Translations under genes and position numbers: made by a program
Part shown: piece by piece, positions 12,190 through 25,600 of the stretch
Layout: the number at the start of each line of letters is the position of its first letter
Position numbering within the stretch: the first letter of the stretch is position 1
Assembly: GCA_963277665.1 (NCBI GenBank)
Contig: OY728125.1
Coordinates: 1,710,410,889 to 1,710,474,888, forward strand
DNA length: 64,000 nt
Source of the DNA: Viscum album
Taxonomy: Eukaryota > Streptophyta > Magnoliopsida > Santalales > Viscaceae
Reading direction: 5' to 3'
Notes under the pieces: model-generated
What the model was told of the DNA's origin: nothing
Database searches by the model: none
What the model saw: the letters and a program-made list of their open reading frames with translations, nothing else

Positions 12190-14085
12190 TGCATATCATG
12201 TCTGATTGATGTTTTGTCTGCTCATATGCATCCTAAATTAAACAAAATCCCATGATTTCATATCATTCGGAGATCAATTGATATTGTTTTGACTATTATA
12301 CACATGTTTTAGTATTTTGAGACAATAAAATTGTATTTTTGTTCATCCTTATCAAAAAACATATCAGAATGATGTTATCGCCATTCCAACTATTCAAAAG
12401 ACACTCTATAGGTTTTGTCATATGATTTCACCAAAATCAGAGTATTTTCTCGATTTTCACCCACATACACACATTTTTAAAAGCGACCAAACCTTTAGAA
12501 ACTACTTATAAGGTTGTTTCGGGCACACCACACATCAGATTTAGTTTTATCTTACACATGGGAAATATTACAGAGATGGTTATCCTATGATATCAAGTTA
12601 TGTGATGGTAATTTGATGTAGTTTTGATCATTACAGGCACATCTTAGTGTTTTAAAAACATTAAAAGTGCATTTCTGATCTTCCCAAGAAAAAAACACAT
12701 CCAATTGATGTGTCATCTATTCCAACATTTTATGAATCACTCTACAGTTGTTTTGATATGATTTCATTGTAATCGAGGGTTGTTTTCTTAGTTTTGACAT
12801 CCCGAAACACATTTTTAAAGGTCATCAAACCTTTAATAACTACTTTTCCCATCCGTCTAAACACACCACACAGCCTATTGAGATTTTCTCTACTCATACA
12901 TGTCAATAATAATACAAATATTTTCCACCTTTTATTTTACATCATTTTGATGCTGTTTGCAATTTTGTTACCATTACACACATGTTTATTGTGTTTTAAA
13001 ACACTAAAAGTGTGTTTCAAGTGATCTTGATCAAACAACACCTCATAATGATCTCCTTTCAGTTCCAAAATTTTAAAAATCATTTTAAGGTTGTTTTAAT
13101 ATTATTTCAAGACTATAATAGGTCATTGGATTCATTTTTACCTAATGAAGTACATTTTTAAAGGTCACCAAATCTTTAAAAACTGATAATAAGATCATTC
13201 TAGGCACACCATATTTCGAATTGACATGTCGTTTGCTCACATAAATCCAAAATAATATAGATATAGATTTCCTATGATTTTGATGTCATTCAGAGGCCAT
13301 TTGATAACGTTTTTACTATTAAACACATGTTTTAGTGCTTTTAAAACACAAAAAGTTCATTTTTTATTATCTTAGGAAAACGACATGTTTGATTGACATT
13401 CCAGCTTCTCCTACATTTAACAAATCACTCTATAGTTATTTTTCTATGATTTAATGCTAATCAAAGGTTGTTCACTTGCTTTGACCCCATGACATGTGTT
13501 TTTAAAGGTTATTAAACCTTGAAAAAATAAATATTTATTCTGTCTGATCAAACCAAATGTTTGATTAATGTGTTTTCTTCTTATACACGTTAATAATAAT
13601 ACAAAGTTGGTCTTCCTAGTATTTTAAATCATTTAGAGATTTTTTCTATGGTTATTACTATCACATAAATTCTTTAGTGTTTTAAAACACTAAAATTATG
13701 CTTCTATTCATCCTGAAAAAATGAAACTTCAAATTGATGAACTGTTGGTTCAATTTTATTAAAAATAAATCTACAGTTGTTGTCCTAAAATTTCACATAA
13801 ATCATAGGTCATTTTCAAGGGTTTGACAATCTGATAAACATTTTTATAGGATTTTAAACCATTAAAAACTGGTTATTCAGTCCATGAGAGCACACAACAT
13901 GTTAGATTCATCTGTCATTTACTCATACACATTGAAAAAAATATAAAAAGAAAAGTTTCCGATGATTTCAAATCATTTGAAAGTCATTTTCTTCCAATTC
14001 CAACATTTCAAAAATATCACTATGGTGTTGTCCGATGATTTCATGGAAATCAGAGGTCATTCGCTTGATTTTTAACCCATAAAAC
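12190..14085. repeat. 343 bp tandem array, copy A, units 1-6
   Basis: A landmark phrase, 'gttttaaaacactaaaag' or a variant, recurs at about 12311, 12651, 12993, 13341 and 13681, spacing 340-348 bp. Each unit also has 'tttttaaaggtcatcaaacc', 'cacaccacat' and 'atgatttca'. Unit 6 lacks its middle. The array is cut by the Ty1/copia insertion and resumes at 20692. Short open frames here are chance. Confidence 0.85.
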
Positions 14086-15104
14086 TGTTATTGTTTGAAA
14101 TTCTTTCTAACACAATAACAATATTATTTGTTTTGATAAATTACCCTCCATTATCATTTTATGAAATTAAAAAGTTTATTAAGTTCTCAAGTTTAATACA
14201 TTATCAAGTGTTTTAATTAATTAAAAATATTTAATTACATGTTTTAGTAATTTTTATGTAAATGTTTAAAATTGATACTTTATGTTATTATTTTTTTATT
14301 TTCTTAAGTTCAATTTTTTTAAGTAAAAACTTTAGGAAATATTTAGTGAGCCACTTGGCTTGCCTTCAACCACTTAGAATAATGATTGGCACAACCCCAT
14401 GGGAAGGACCTCTATAGGTACATCATAAGGAGGCTACAGAGTAGTTAGTGTGCATAGTGAAAGCTCAAACAATGTGGGATCATGTATAAGTCTCGTAGAG
14501 CATGCCCGTAGGTTCATGGGTTGGGCATAGGTCACCCGCCGTGTCGTAGGCCCGTGTGTGTGCATTGTGTAACTAGTGTTGATCGATAGTAGTCGAATTA
14601 AACTAAGGATCAATACCACTTTGTTGATATACTATTCTTCCGCTACACCTCTAAATGGATGTGGGACACGGTTTGAGTTTCAATATTCATCCGAACCAAA
14701 AACACGGAACCAATCTATCCTATTGGATCTTTTATTTGACATCTATTCAATTTTATTTCTTCTTCATGTGCTTGTTTTGGAACTACCATGCCTTTATTAT
14801 TTTAAAAAATCCATCATCTTCTTACTCCGGTTTTATTGATTTTCAACAGTGAGATCATGTATTCCATATCCATTTGGTCCAACGCTTTAGTGATCGAATG
14901 AAGCCTATTTTTGGTAGTTTGAATGTTTTTTAACTATCTATAAGTACTTTAATTAATTTGGACGAGTTTAAATTCCTCATCTTATTTCTCAAGGTGTTGT
15001 TTGACTCCACATAACTTCTTCAAGCTTCCCACTGCTCACCTCTACTCGGGATGCTTTTCTGGTTCAAAGTTATCCCCTTTGATGGTTGATTGATGGTGTC
15101 ACTA

Positions 15105-15315
15105 TTAGACATCAATGTTGAGTCAAGATTCTTCATTGGAAATCATCACTGACTCATAATCCACTGTTGGACACCAACAGTGAGTGATGATCCACCATCA
15201 GACACCAATGGTGAGTTGTGATCCACCTTTAGACACCAACGTTGAGTCATGATCCACCTTCAGACACCAAATACTAGTCATAGGCCACTATCGAAAACCA
15301 ATGCAGGGTCATTTT
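15105..15315. repeat. Minisatellite of ~36 bp in the copia 5' LTR
   Basis: About five or six degenerate units follow the pattern 'gagtcatgatccacc' + 'atcagacaccaatggt'. The same array is present at the matching place in the other LTR (18790-19045), so it predates insertion of this element. Confidence 0.75.
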
Positions 15316-15659
15316 CTACCCACCGGTTGTTATTTCTTTTTACCAGAAAAAGCTTCTTTAAGCTCCAATAGGCTCTCTTCTTCGTCTTTGATCAAATACA
15401 ATAGGTTTCATGTATGTTTTATTATTTTTATCATTGTATTTAATATCTATTGATTATTACTTATCATCTATATTGTTTTTAATGAGTCATCGTTGGTCGT
15501 TTCTAATGGTTGGCCATTAGTCACCATTGAAATTCCAACAGTAGCGATTTTTTTGTTGTTTCTCCTGAATCTTAGGTTTCTATGTGGCATAAATTTTGTT
15601 TTATTTTTTGGTTGAGTTTTATTATTTTTTACTTCTAATTAAAATGTTAGAATCTGATC

Positions 15660-15790
15660 TATTATTCCACTATTGGTCTTCCACTACACTCTATTTTCAG
15701 TGGTAGAAAAAATAAGCCACCGCTCTCTATTTTCAATAGTATAAAAATTAAGCCACCATTCTCTATTTCAATGGTAGATCAATTATCCTC
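15660..15790. repeat. Three-copy ~40 bp repeat in the copia 5' LTR
   Basis: Three units contain 'ccaccgctctctatttt' followed by 'caatggtag', with AT spacer. The equivalent repeat lies at 19380-19510 in the 3' LTR. Confidence 0.65.
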
Positions 15791-16680
15791 AATTAGGTAA
15801 CTTTTTTTATTTCTCAACTTTTTATTTATCATTTTAATTGTTTCATTTAAAATAATTAATTTTTTAAAAATTTTAATATTTTATGTTGAAATATAATTAT
15901 TACAATGTGTAAAAATCAATTTTAGCATTATTTTATATACTCTTATATATGGGTATTGAAGTTCTTATGATGCTCAATTTTACTAAATTTTTTGTCTTTA
16001 TAATCTCTAAGATTATATTTTTATTTAAAAAGTGATTTGTTTACAGTTGTTATAATTAACCTATTAATTTTTTATTTTAATATTTAATAAATAAATATAA
16101 AGCACGTTTATTCAATGTTATTCAACGCAGATTTAATAATCATAGGTAATTATCATATTATTTTATTTTTATTCCTTAATAAGTTTTATACAGATATTAG
16201 ATATTAACATGAACCTAGAAGATCTCCATCTTAATTATCTGATAGAATCCTTCAAGGAATAAAAATAATACTAGTGCATATCATTCGATAGAATCAACAT
16301 GTGATTCATTTTTGACACATTATTGCTACTCTCAATTGTTCATGAACTTCTTCGACTTTGGTACTCTAGCTGTGATCACATAAGGACTTCATCTTTGACA
16401 TTGTTCAATTCAAGTGATCAAAAATCATCAAGCTTCAACATCCTTGACATTTATGATCATCTTCTAATTTCAATATACATTTTTTTATTTGTGTAATAAT
16501 TATATTTCTATTTGTATTTATTCATATCTAGTTTATGCTTTTCCCAGTCAAAAGAAAGTCTTGCTTTCTATGGTTATTTCACCACATAAAAGGAAGTATG
16601 GGTAGTGAATCCTGATAAAAATATAGGTAAATAGACTTGGTTTTTCTCTTGAAATAGACTGGGTTGTGCCTCTGAGTTAT

Positions 16681-16902
16681 TTAAATAAATATAAGTATGA
16701 TAAAGAACTTGTAAATTTGTTTGGACTTGATTCTAGTAAAATGATGAAAACCCCTATGAGTAAAAATTCCAACTTATACTTGGATGAATCTTGTAAGTTA
16801 GTTGATATTAAACTGTATAGAGAAATGATAGGCAATCTACTGTATCTCAATGCTTCTAGACTAGGCATCGGCTTCTCGGTTTTCATATGTGCTAGGTTTT
16901 AG
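16681..16902 (+). pseudogene. Ty1/copia reverse transcriptase C-terminal fragment
   Basis: The frame shows the end of the copia RVT_2 domain and the linker to RNase H. KYDKELVNLFGLDSSK matches the usual 'KY..ELL..FGM..SK' block, MKTPMSKNSNL matches 'STPM....KL', and LYREMIGNLLYLNASRLGIG matches 'LYR.MIGSLLYLTASRPDI'. The stop after CARF lies where intact elements continue. Everything upstream (gag, protease, integrase, RT core and PBS) is missing, because the frame begins directly at the truncated LTR. The element cannot have moved by itself in this form. Confidence 0.8.
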
Positions 16903-17039
16903 TCAAATCCCAAATAAAGTCCTCTAAATGCAGTTAAATAATTAATTATATTTTTCAATAGTAACATTTTTACAAGACTATTATACTCTAATACTAAATT
17001 TTTTGATTTACAGTCTTCCTAAGATTCTAACATTGGAGG

Positions 17040-17472
17040 TTGTAGACATGACTAAAAAATAATTATAGGTATTTGTAACTTTTAGGAAAAAACTTAATTT
17101 CATGGAAATCTAAGAAAAAACTTTTATTATAATTGTTAATAGGAAAGTCTGAATGTGTTGTTTCTTATAGTTTTAATTCATAGATTATTTCGATATAAAA
17201 ACATTTCTATGATTTTAATATCACTTTTTTATAAAATTATTATTTTCTGTGAAAAATCTAGATATATTTCAATTTATAAATACTCTCTTCGACACAATAG
17301 AACTAAAAACATAGATGTTAGATTTCATTTCACTTGGGATCATGTAAATAAAGGTGATATATTCATAGAATTTGTTCCTACTGAGAAACAGTTAGCTGAA
17401 ATTTTCACAAAACCCTTAAATTATGTTAAATATGAGAAGATGAAACTTGAATTGGGTATGTTTGAATCATAA
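17040..17472 (+). pseudogene. Ty1/copia RNase H fragment
   Basis: Two blocks of the copia RNase H domain are visible. NLISWKSKKK (17091-17120) matches the usual 'ISW.SKKQ'. Further on, RTKNIDVRFHF, HVNKGDIFIEFVPTEKQLAE and IFTKPL match the conserved 'RTKHIDIR.HF..., T..QLADIFTKPL' end. The frame ends with LELGMFES and a stop at 17470-17472, the normal C-terminus position. Stops between 16902 and 17155, and frame changes, show decay. The plus orientation agrees with the LTR pair. Confidence 0.85.
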
Positions 17473-17789
17473 AATCTATGCTAGTATAATCTTTGTCCTT
17501 AAATTTTCTTTTACATATGTTTTTTAATTGATTATGTTTTTATACCATGATGATATGGTAATTAAATCATATAGTTTAAAAATGATTTGTTAAATTGTAA
17601 CACAATCTTAATTTTACTTTTTTTAATATTTTATCAATATGTTTACTCTATTTATTTTAAATTAGTTGATTTTTATTAATATAGAGTCAATTTTATATAT
17701 TAATTTTGATGTAATTTTTGATAAATTCCAAAATGTGCAGATTTGTGTTCAAAATTTAATGAAAATTATGTTTTTCAATTTCCAAAAAG
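17473..17789 (+). mobile_element. Copia 3' untranslated segment before the 3' LTR
   Basis: About 320 bp of AT-rich DNA separates the end of RNase H from the 3' LTR. No clear polypurine tract survives. A 66-codon frame at 17666 runs into the LTR and is not considered a gene. Confidence 0.5.
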
Positions 17790-18789
17790 TAGTATTTGAA
17801 AGTGGTTCTAATACTATAACAACATTATTTGTTTTGATAAATTACTCTCTATTAACATTTTATTAAATTATTAAGTTTATTAAATTCTCAAGTCTGTTAA
17901 ATTGTCAAATGTTTTCATTAATTAGTAATTTTTAATTTCTTGTTTTAATAATGTTTGTGTAAATATTTTAAATTGGTACTTTATGTTATTTGTTTATTTA
18001 CAAACGTTTAGTTTGTTTAAGTAAAAAAAATTAGGTCATACATAGTAAGCCACGTGGAATGCCCTCAACCACTTAGAGGACCAATTGGGTCAACCTCATG
18101 GGAAGTCTTACCCAAAGTAACCCACGAGGAGGTTAATGAGTAGTTGGTGTGAATGGTGCACACTCAAAGTGTGTGGGCCAGTGTACAAGGGCCATATATA
18201 ATTCCCTTAGGCACATGGGTTGGGCATAGGTCACCCACTAGGACATAGGCCCATGTGTGTGAATTGGGTAACCCATTTTGATCCCTAGTAGCCAGCTCAA
18301 ACCGAGGATCAACACTGCTCCATTGATATACCATTCATCTTCCACATCACCAAATCGATGCAGGACACGGTTTTAGTTTCACTGTTCATATAAAATTAAA
18401 AATAAAGATACATTATCGGCCATCATATCTTTTATTTCTCATCTATTTGATCTTATTACATCCACCAATTCTAATTTTTGAGATCTTGCACCTCCATTAT
18501 TTTCAAAAATCTATCATCTTCTTCCTTCAGTTTTATCCATCTTCAACAACGAGATCTTGTATGTCGAAGCTCTTTAGGACAATTATGTAGCAATCAAATC
18601 AAGCCTATTTTTTATAGTTTGAATTTTTTTGTTCTTTCTATATGTAGTTTGAATAATCTATATGAGGTTCAATTCTTCATCTTGTTCTTCATGGTGTTTT
18701 TCAACTCCACATAACTTCTTCAATATTCACATTGCTCACCTTTACCTAGGATGCTTCTCTAGTTCAAATATTTCCCCTTTGATGGTTGC

Positions 18790-19045
18790 TTGATAGTGTC
18801 ACTTTTGGACATCAACGATGATTCAAAAGTCATTGTTGGACATCAAAAGTGAGTCATGCACCACCATCACACCAATGGTGAGTCAAGAACCACCATCAGA
18901 CACCAACGATGAGTCGTGATCCACTATAGAACACCAATAATATGTCACGATCCACACCAGAACACCAACAGTGAGTCATGAGCCACCATCATACACCAAT
19001 AGTGAGTCATGATTCACTATTAGACATCAAAAGTGAGTCATTTTA
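18790..19045. repeat. Minisatellite of ~36 bp in the copia 3' LTR
   Basis: Six to seven degenerate units with 'gagtcatgatccac' and 'cagacaccaa' occupy the same place as the array at 15105-15315 in the 5' LTR. The unit order and number differ slightly between the LTRs. Confidence 0.75.
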
Positions 19046-19379
19046 TACCCATCGGTTTTTATTTCTTTTTTCTGGAAGAATCTTCTTTACGCTCCAACAA
19101 GATCTCTTCTCCTTCTTTGATCAAGCGTAGTAGGTTTCTTATATGTTTTATTATTTTTAATAGAATATTTTTTATATATTGATTATTCCTTATCATTTGT
19201 AGTGTCATTAGTTATTCAACAAAGGATCTCTCCAATGGTAGTTCATGAGTCACTATTTTACTTCAAATGATATAAATGTTTTTATCATTTCTTTAAAATC
19301 TTTTGTTTCTTAATGGCATATAATTTGGTTTATTTTTGGTTGGATTTTATTAATTTTTTCTTCTTAGTGAAATGGTGTC

Positions 19380-19510
19380 ATCTCCTATATTTTTCCACTA
19401 TTGGTCTGCCACCGCTCTCTGTTTTCAATGGTAGCAAAAATATTCCAATATTTTTTGTTTTCATCAGTAACAAAATTAATTCATTGTTCTCTATTTCAAC
19501 GGTAGATCGA
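19380..19510. repeat. Three-copy ~40 bp repeat in the copia 3' LTR
   Basis: Units contain 'ctctgttttcaatggtag' or variants, matching 15660-15790 in the 5' LTR. Confidence 0.6.
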
Positions 19511-20691
19511 TTATCCTCAATTAGTTAGTTTTTTTGTTTTGAAAATTTTTATTTCTTATTTTATCTATTTTTTTAAAATAATTACTATGTTAAATGTTTT
19601 TATTATTTTATGTTGAAATATAATTGTAATAGTGTCTAAAAAATAATTATAGCATTATTTTATGTACACTTATACATGCAGGTTGAAGTTTTTATGATGC
19701 TTTGTTTTACTACTTTTTTCTATATTTATAATCTGGAAGATTATATTTCTATTTCAATTGTGAATTTTTTTCAATTTTTTTATTTTACAAATTAATTGTT
19801 TTATTTCAATTTTTCATGAAATAATATAAAACACGTTTGTTCTGTGTTATTCATCACGGCTTTAAGAAACAAAGGTAATTGTCATGTTATTTTATTGTTA
19901 TTAATTAACAAGTGATATAGATATTGGATATGAACATGCTTCTAAAATACCTATGTCTTAATGATTCGAGAGACTTCTTCAAGGAAAAGAAATAATTCCT
20001 GTGAAAATCATTTGATAGAACCAATTTGTGATACATATTTGAAAAATTCTTACAGCTATCAATTGTTCACAATATTTTTCAACTTCTATACTCTGGTTGT
20101 GATCATATATGGATTTCAACTTTGACATTTTTCCATTAAAGTGATCAATGATCATCATGCTTCAACATCTTCAACATTTCTAATCATCTGATAATTCCCA
20201 TATATTTGTTTTTTATGAAATATTTACTTTATGTTTATATTTCTTTATGTCTAGTTTATGATTTTCCCCCATAAAAATAAAATCTTTCTTTATATAGTTA
20301 TTCCACTACCTAAAAGGGAGTCAGGGTTGTGAATCCCATTCAAAAGTATAGAAAAAAACTAGGTTAGTCAACTGTAATAGATTGGGTTGTGCCACATGGT
20401 TATTTAAAAGGAAGTTTATATAAACAAGGTTCTCACATATTTAAAAGTGATATTATTAGTGGGAATCAATCTCCTCGAGGAGCAGAAGAGTTTGAGTGTA
20501 CTGGGATCTTTATTATCTGACCCTCTATAAATCATGGTGTTATTACTTTTTATTTCCACTACAAATCATTCCAAGAACATTGAACTTACTACAACTCTTT
20601 TTTTTATAAAATTTTATTGTTTTTTGCCTTTAAATTTTTAAACAAATATTCACCCCCACTATTCATATTTTACATCACTAACGATCCAACA

Positions 20692-21780
20692 GACATGTTT
20701 TTAAAGGCCATTAAACCTATAAAAATTAATTATTCCGTCCGTCAGAGCACACCACATATCTGATTGAAAATAATTATACTCATACATTCCAATAATATTA
20801 TAAATATGATCTTCTGATGATTTCACATAATTTAAAGGTTGTTTTCTTTATGTTTGGTCGTTACACAAATGTTTTAGTGCTTTAAAACACTAAATGTGTG
20901 TTTCTAGTCATCTTGATTAAATGACTCATCAGATTAATTTTCCATCAATTATAGAATTTCACAATTAAATCTACATTTTATCTCTTAGGATTTCATAGAA
21001 ATTATAGGTTTTTTTATTGTCTTTGACAATTTGAAGCATGTTTTTAAAGGTTGTTAAACCATTAAAAACTGTTTATTAGGTTGTTTCGGGAACACCACAT
21101 GTCAGATTGATGTAATTATTTATATTAACCATCACAAAAAAATATAAATACGATTTTACTAGGATTTAATGTCATTAATAAGTCATTTTATACTGTTTTG
21201 ATTATTACACACATGTTTTAGTGCTTTTAAAACACTAAAAGATAATTTCTGATCATCTTGATAAAATAACACATCCAATTGATATGATGTGTGCTCCTAT
21301 ACTTCAAAAATAACATGATATGTTTGTTTTTAGATTATTTAATGACAATCATAGGTCATTTTCTTGGGTTTAACCCCCTAAAACATGTTTTTGAAGGCCA
21401 TCAAACCTTCAAAATATGGTTATTCGGTCCATTCAAGCACACTACAAGTAAAATTGATGTGCCATCTAATCATACAAATCTAAAATAATAAAAAGATATT
21501 TTTTCTATGATTTTATGTCATTTTGTGGGTTTTTCTATGTTTTTTACCCTTAAATGCACATTTTCGTGTTTTAAAACACTAAAAGTGCATTTTTAGTCAT
21601 CTCGGTAAAATGAACCAAAATATTAATGTTTTCTCAATTCCAAAATTCCATTAGTCACTATACGATTTTTTAATAATAGTTCATAGAAATTGGAGGTTGT
21701 TTTCTTGGTTTTGACCCATTGATGAATGATTTTAAAGGCCACCAAACCTTTAAAATTTTCTTATTACATGAAAATCCATT
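20692..21780. repeat. 343 bp tandem array, copy A, units 7-9
   Basis: Landmark phrases at about 20877, 21219 and 21560 continue the spacing (342, 341 bp) of the array left of the copia element. Together with units 1-6 this makes nine units, the same number as in copy B. The following 21781-22215 is the unique right flank and contains no gene that I can support. Confidence 0.85.
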
Positions 21781-22215
21781 TCTTTAAAACAATTTATTTC
21801 ATGATTTATTATATAAAGGTGTACTTAATGAAACCCAAAATATTTTGGGGCCTAGTGTACTGGAAAAATTAGGGATGTGGAATAATAACTTAATACCTAA
21901 GTTCAACATCATTTATTAAAAACTCAATGATTTGAGGATGTTCATAAGAAAATGATGATGTATAAATCTTAGTAAGGGAATAATCAAAGAGAAAAATGAT
22001 AAAAGTAATACATATAAGTCAATAGGCATATCAACGTGACATAAAATGGCTGATAATAATAATCTTGAACAATGAGAAATGATATAACATGACAACATCA
22101 AGGAAACATAGGAATGTAGCAACTACATAAAAATCAACATCATAAACAAAAGTCAAGGATAACAACCAAAAAATTCTAACATAGTTCGATTAGGATAACC
22201 TCCCTTCCACCATAC

Positions 22216-22400
22216 ATGACATATCAAGAGATAAAAACATTACCCAATGTATTGGGGGGCTATATAATTATGGGCTCAACCGTCACTTTCATATCATGTA
22301 CATGCATATGTGTACTGCATAGATCATACAACACAAGGATTTCTTCCACCATGTTTAACTCCATAATTTAAGGAGCGTGAGTTACATATATAGAGATCCC
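22216..22400. other. Short segment right of copy A, no feature seen
   Basis: It follows a PBS-like 'ccaccata' at the position matching the PBS of copy B, so it could be the start of an LTR. It does not clearly match the LTR-like sequence at 61361. Confidence 0.25.
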
Positions 22401-22640
22401 CAAAAATACAAAAAAATAACTTATATCAACAGAAATTTGTTGACAGATAATATATTTGTTGGTAAAACTATGTAATTCCAATAGATATTATGTTTTATCA
22501 GTATTGATTTTAAGTACCAACCCGTATTTTCATCAAAAAAATATATCTGTTGGTATTGATAATTTGATACCAAAAAATGTTGTAAAAATAGTTCAATATA
22601 TTGATTTATCATACTAATACAAACATTTTTAACCCACAAT

Positions 22641-25600
22641 TGAATCTATTATTAATAATAACTATTACTAACATATATTTTCCTATTAAAAATCAGTTAC
22701 AATAAACCATTCAATTATAATAACAAGTTAAAAGAAACCAAATTTTTTATATAGGTTATTATATTTATGATCAAAGTGAACATTGACTTTTATATGTTTT
22801 AATAAAAACAACTCATTAATTTTTTTTCATTTTTAATTTTATTTAAGTATCAACATTACTTATATTTCCTAATGCTTTTTATTTAAAAAATATTAAAATA
22901 ATTTTTATAAAAAAATTAAATCATTGCTGTATTAGAATATAATAAGCATAATACATAAAAACATGATATTCGAAATAAGATTAATAAAAATTTGAAATAT
23001 AAGTAATTAATAATTAATATTCACATATTGAAATTTTATGTTATATTATCAAACAAAAATATTAATTTTTATGTAATTTAAAATTTATAGTATTTATTAT
23101 GTAATATTAAATAAAGAAATTAGTAATGGGTACTTACATAATGACATTTTATTTATTTCTTATATTTTTCAGATATAGAATTTTTTATATATATTATATT
23201 CATTTAATTTTTCAAAATTAAATTATTTTCTATTAAATATATATTTATTTTTTTATTTAATATATAAAATGTAATTTGATATTTTATTTATGCGATTAAT
23301 TTTTAAATCACCCACCCCTATTCTGAGTTTTTGAATTCACAGCTCGGCTTTAACCCCAACACTTCCGTCATCTGCTTCAATTCACCCACTCCAATGCTAA
23401 TATCCCACATTTCAAAATCTCCACCGCATGAGTATCCATCAAATATTCACCTATGTGATTCAACCCACCCACGAGCGGCACCTAAAAATTCTTCTCCCAA
23501 TCCCCTCCCATGACCATGCGAGGAACACTGACTCCCTTTCTTATCTTCTAATGCATTCACCCAAACCCCTATCAATTATCCTTTTATCTCCTCGACAGGC
23601 ACAAAAATATTCTTCTGATTCCCATGGGATTAGTTTCCTTTCTTCCATCAACTATCCGGAACCTTAATCATCCATAATCTCATCAATTCTTTCATAACCA
23701 ATCTTCTACTTAGCCTTCTCCCAATGTACCCAACCGACTAATTCAAATGGTTTGAAACACTAATCGTATGACTTCCACTAAATATCTTCCGGTGATTTTG
23801 ATTGCAAATATATCCCTTTACACATATCCTGGGATTGTAAAATTCATTATTATTATTGTTTTATGCATGACTTAAACACACATTAAGGTTTTACAGGCCT
23901 AAATTCACTATTCAAGGGTTCATGTTTTTCAGATCAGTGTCACCTAAACACATATCCTTGGACTATAGGTACCTTAATTATCTAAATTTCATCAGATCAT
24001 TTAATCCCAAATCCTTCCTCAAATCCCTCTATTTCAAATTATTTTTCTATCTTCATGTTTTTATATATCTTTTTTTTACTTCTATACTATCCATGCACAT
24101 TTTCTTAAATTATTAATTATATTTTTGTGTTTTTGTGTTTTCACTCTAAAAGTTAACAACATGTGATATATCCTTTTGATAGGTTCATTATATGTTATTA
24201 TAATATGGAATATCTAATTTTTTAGAATATTTCCTCATATGTAATTTCATAGATGTTATATCTATTTTCCTTTTAATGTATTCTTTAACCTATAAGTAAC
24301 TGTTTCATTTTTAGGTTGTCATCCTATGGTAGTCCTTACCAATATTGATGTTTTTTTTATTTTATTGTTATTAAAGATTCAACTATTTGTCACTGTATTT
24401 TGTTTCATGCATCTGGTTTTATTATGCCTAAATCATTTCTTACTATCTTCAACTCTTCGTAAATATTTCACCTTGATAAGATTTTATTATATGTTTTTTC
24501 ACCGCCAATTGATATTTTATTCTTCATTTTTAGTTGATATTTTTATAATATATGCAGACAACATGGGTTTATAGTTCTATCTTATATATTTTCTTAACTC
24601 TCAATTTACTCAGCTAGGTTGATTTGGTATGCCCTATTCCACTTTGCACTATTCAATTCCCCTAAAATTCTTATAGTTAATAATGGATCCAAGAATTTAG
24701 TGAACATAATCTACAAAAACCTGATTTTTCTATCATTTCACGTAAGACAATATTATTTGGTGGACAAGTGGAGGATAAAAAAAATATGAAGATATAATAT
24801 AGAAGAATACTCTAAAGCTAAATCATGATATTAAATTTTCACCAAAATAATATAAATTGATAAAATTAAAAAAAAAATAGAGAAATTCCAATACACTCAA
24901 ATATTAAACAACATTTCATATAATAGGGAATTCATCACACTGATACTAGTTGAACAGAAATTCAAATATAAGTGTAAATCACTGAGTTGGGAGGTGATGT
25001 AGCTATTTAAATTATTTTTAAGAATTATTAATAATAATAATAATTCTACCTATTAAATTGAAATATGTTTTTACCAAACACATACATAGGAATGAAATAA
25101 CATGTATATAAGTTTCCATATCCAAAATAAAAGCTTCGCCCTTAGCATGATATGTATTTCACTAAGATGATAAGACCCACTAAAATAATCATATTTGAAA
25201 AATATTGTAATTAATATCCTTTTACTCATGATACACATCTATCGACTATGTTTAATCCATTTACAATGAGGAAATAATATCACTTTGCAACAATAAAACC
25301 ATTGAAAAAACTACACACCCATGTAGATTTTTATGTACTACTTTTTTCCTCTTTATGCTAGCTATCACTGGTTTCTTTTCATCTTATAGTTTCAAATTCA
25401 TTGTTTCTTCTATTTATTTATTGTCTCAAATATATTATGGATTAAAGATTCACTATGGGATGATAACTTACAGAATAGATTTATAGGTATTTATAAGTGA
25501 GAGGGATCAACCCTAGAATCACATATTTCATTCTAGAATACATGATAGGGAAGGATTACAAGGATTATATAGCATGGCTAATCAAGCTCAAGAAGTTCGT

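Larger units (their letters stand above)
14086..16680 (+). mobile_element. 5' LTR (3'-truncated) of a Ty1/copia element
   Basis: This sequence is repeated at 17790-20400 with many substitutions. Shared phrases include 'ttatttgttttgataaatta' at the start, 'gggttgggcataggtcaccc', 'ataacttcttcaa' and 'gattgggttgtgcc' near the end. It begins TG just after 'aaaac'. Compared with the downstream LTR it lacks roughly the last 280 bp, ending abruptly at about 16680 in pol sequence. It carries two minisatellites. The high divergence between LTRs indicates an old insertion. Confidence 0.75.
17790..20691 (+). mobile_element. 3' LTR (~2.9 kb) of the Ty1/copia element
   Basis: It matches the 5' LTR from its start to about 20410 and then continues to 'gatccaaca' at 20691, a common copia LTR end. 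The last stretch includes 'tcattccaagaacattgaac' and 'attcacccccact', typical of U5 ends in plant copia LTRs. The 343 bp array resumes immediately after. I could not find a matching target duplication (aaaac before, gacat after), consistent with age or with a slightly wrong edge. Confidence 0.7.
10420..22215 (-). mobile_element. Copy A of a large repeat with an internal 343 bp array (interrupted)
   Basis: This region is colinear with copy B (55380-61358) at the left flank ('gttgggttctttt.tagttttg', 'gtatttggtccattttact'), across a nine-unit tandem array and at the right flank ('ttatttcatgatttatta', 'agtaagggaataatcaaa'). In copy B the right flank runs into a minus-strand PBS-like site and an LTR-like start. 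So I infer that both are the internal part of a minus-strand, coding-poor LTR element. Copy A is interrupted by an exon-like insert (11212-11911) and a Ty1/copia element (14086-20691). Apart from these insertions it holds no gene that I can see. Confidence 0.6.

Noticed and set aside
23331..23667. 60- and 79-codon frames in a C-rich stretch
   Set aside because: No domain or splice support; composition fits non-coding pyrimidine-rich DNA.
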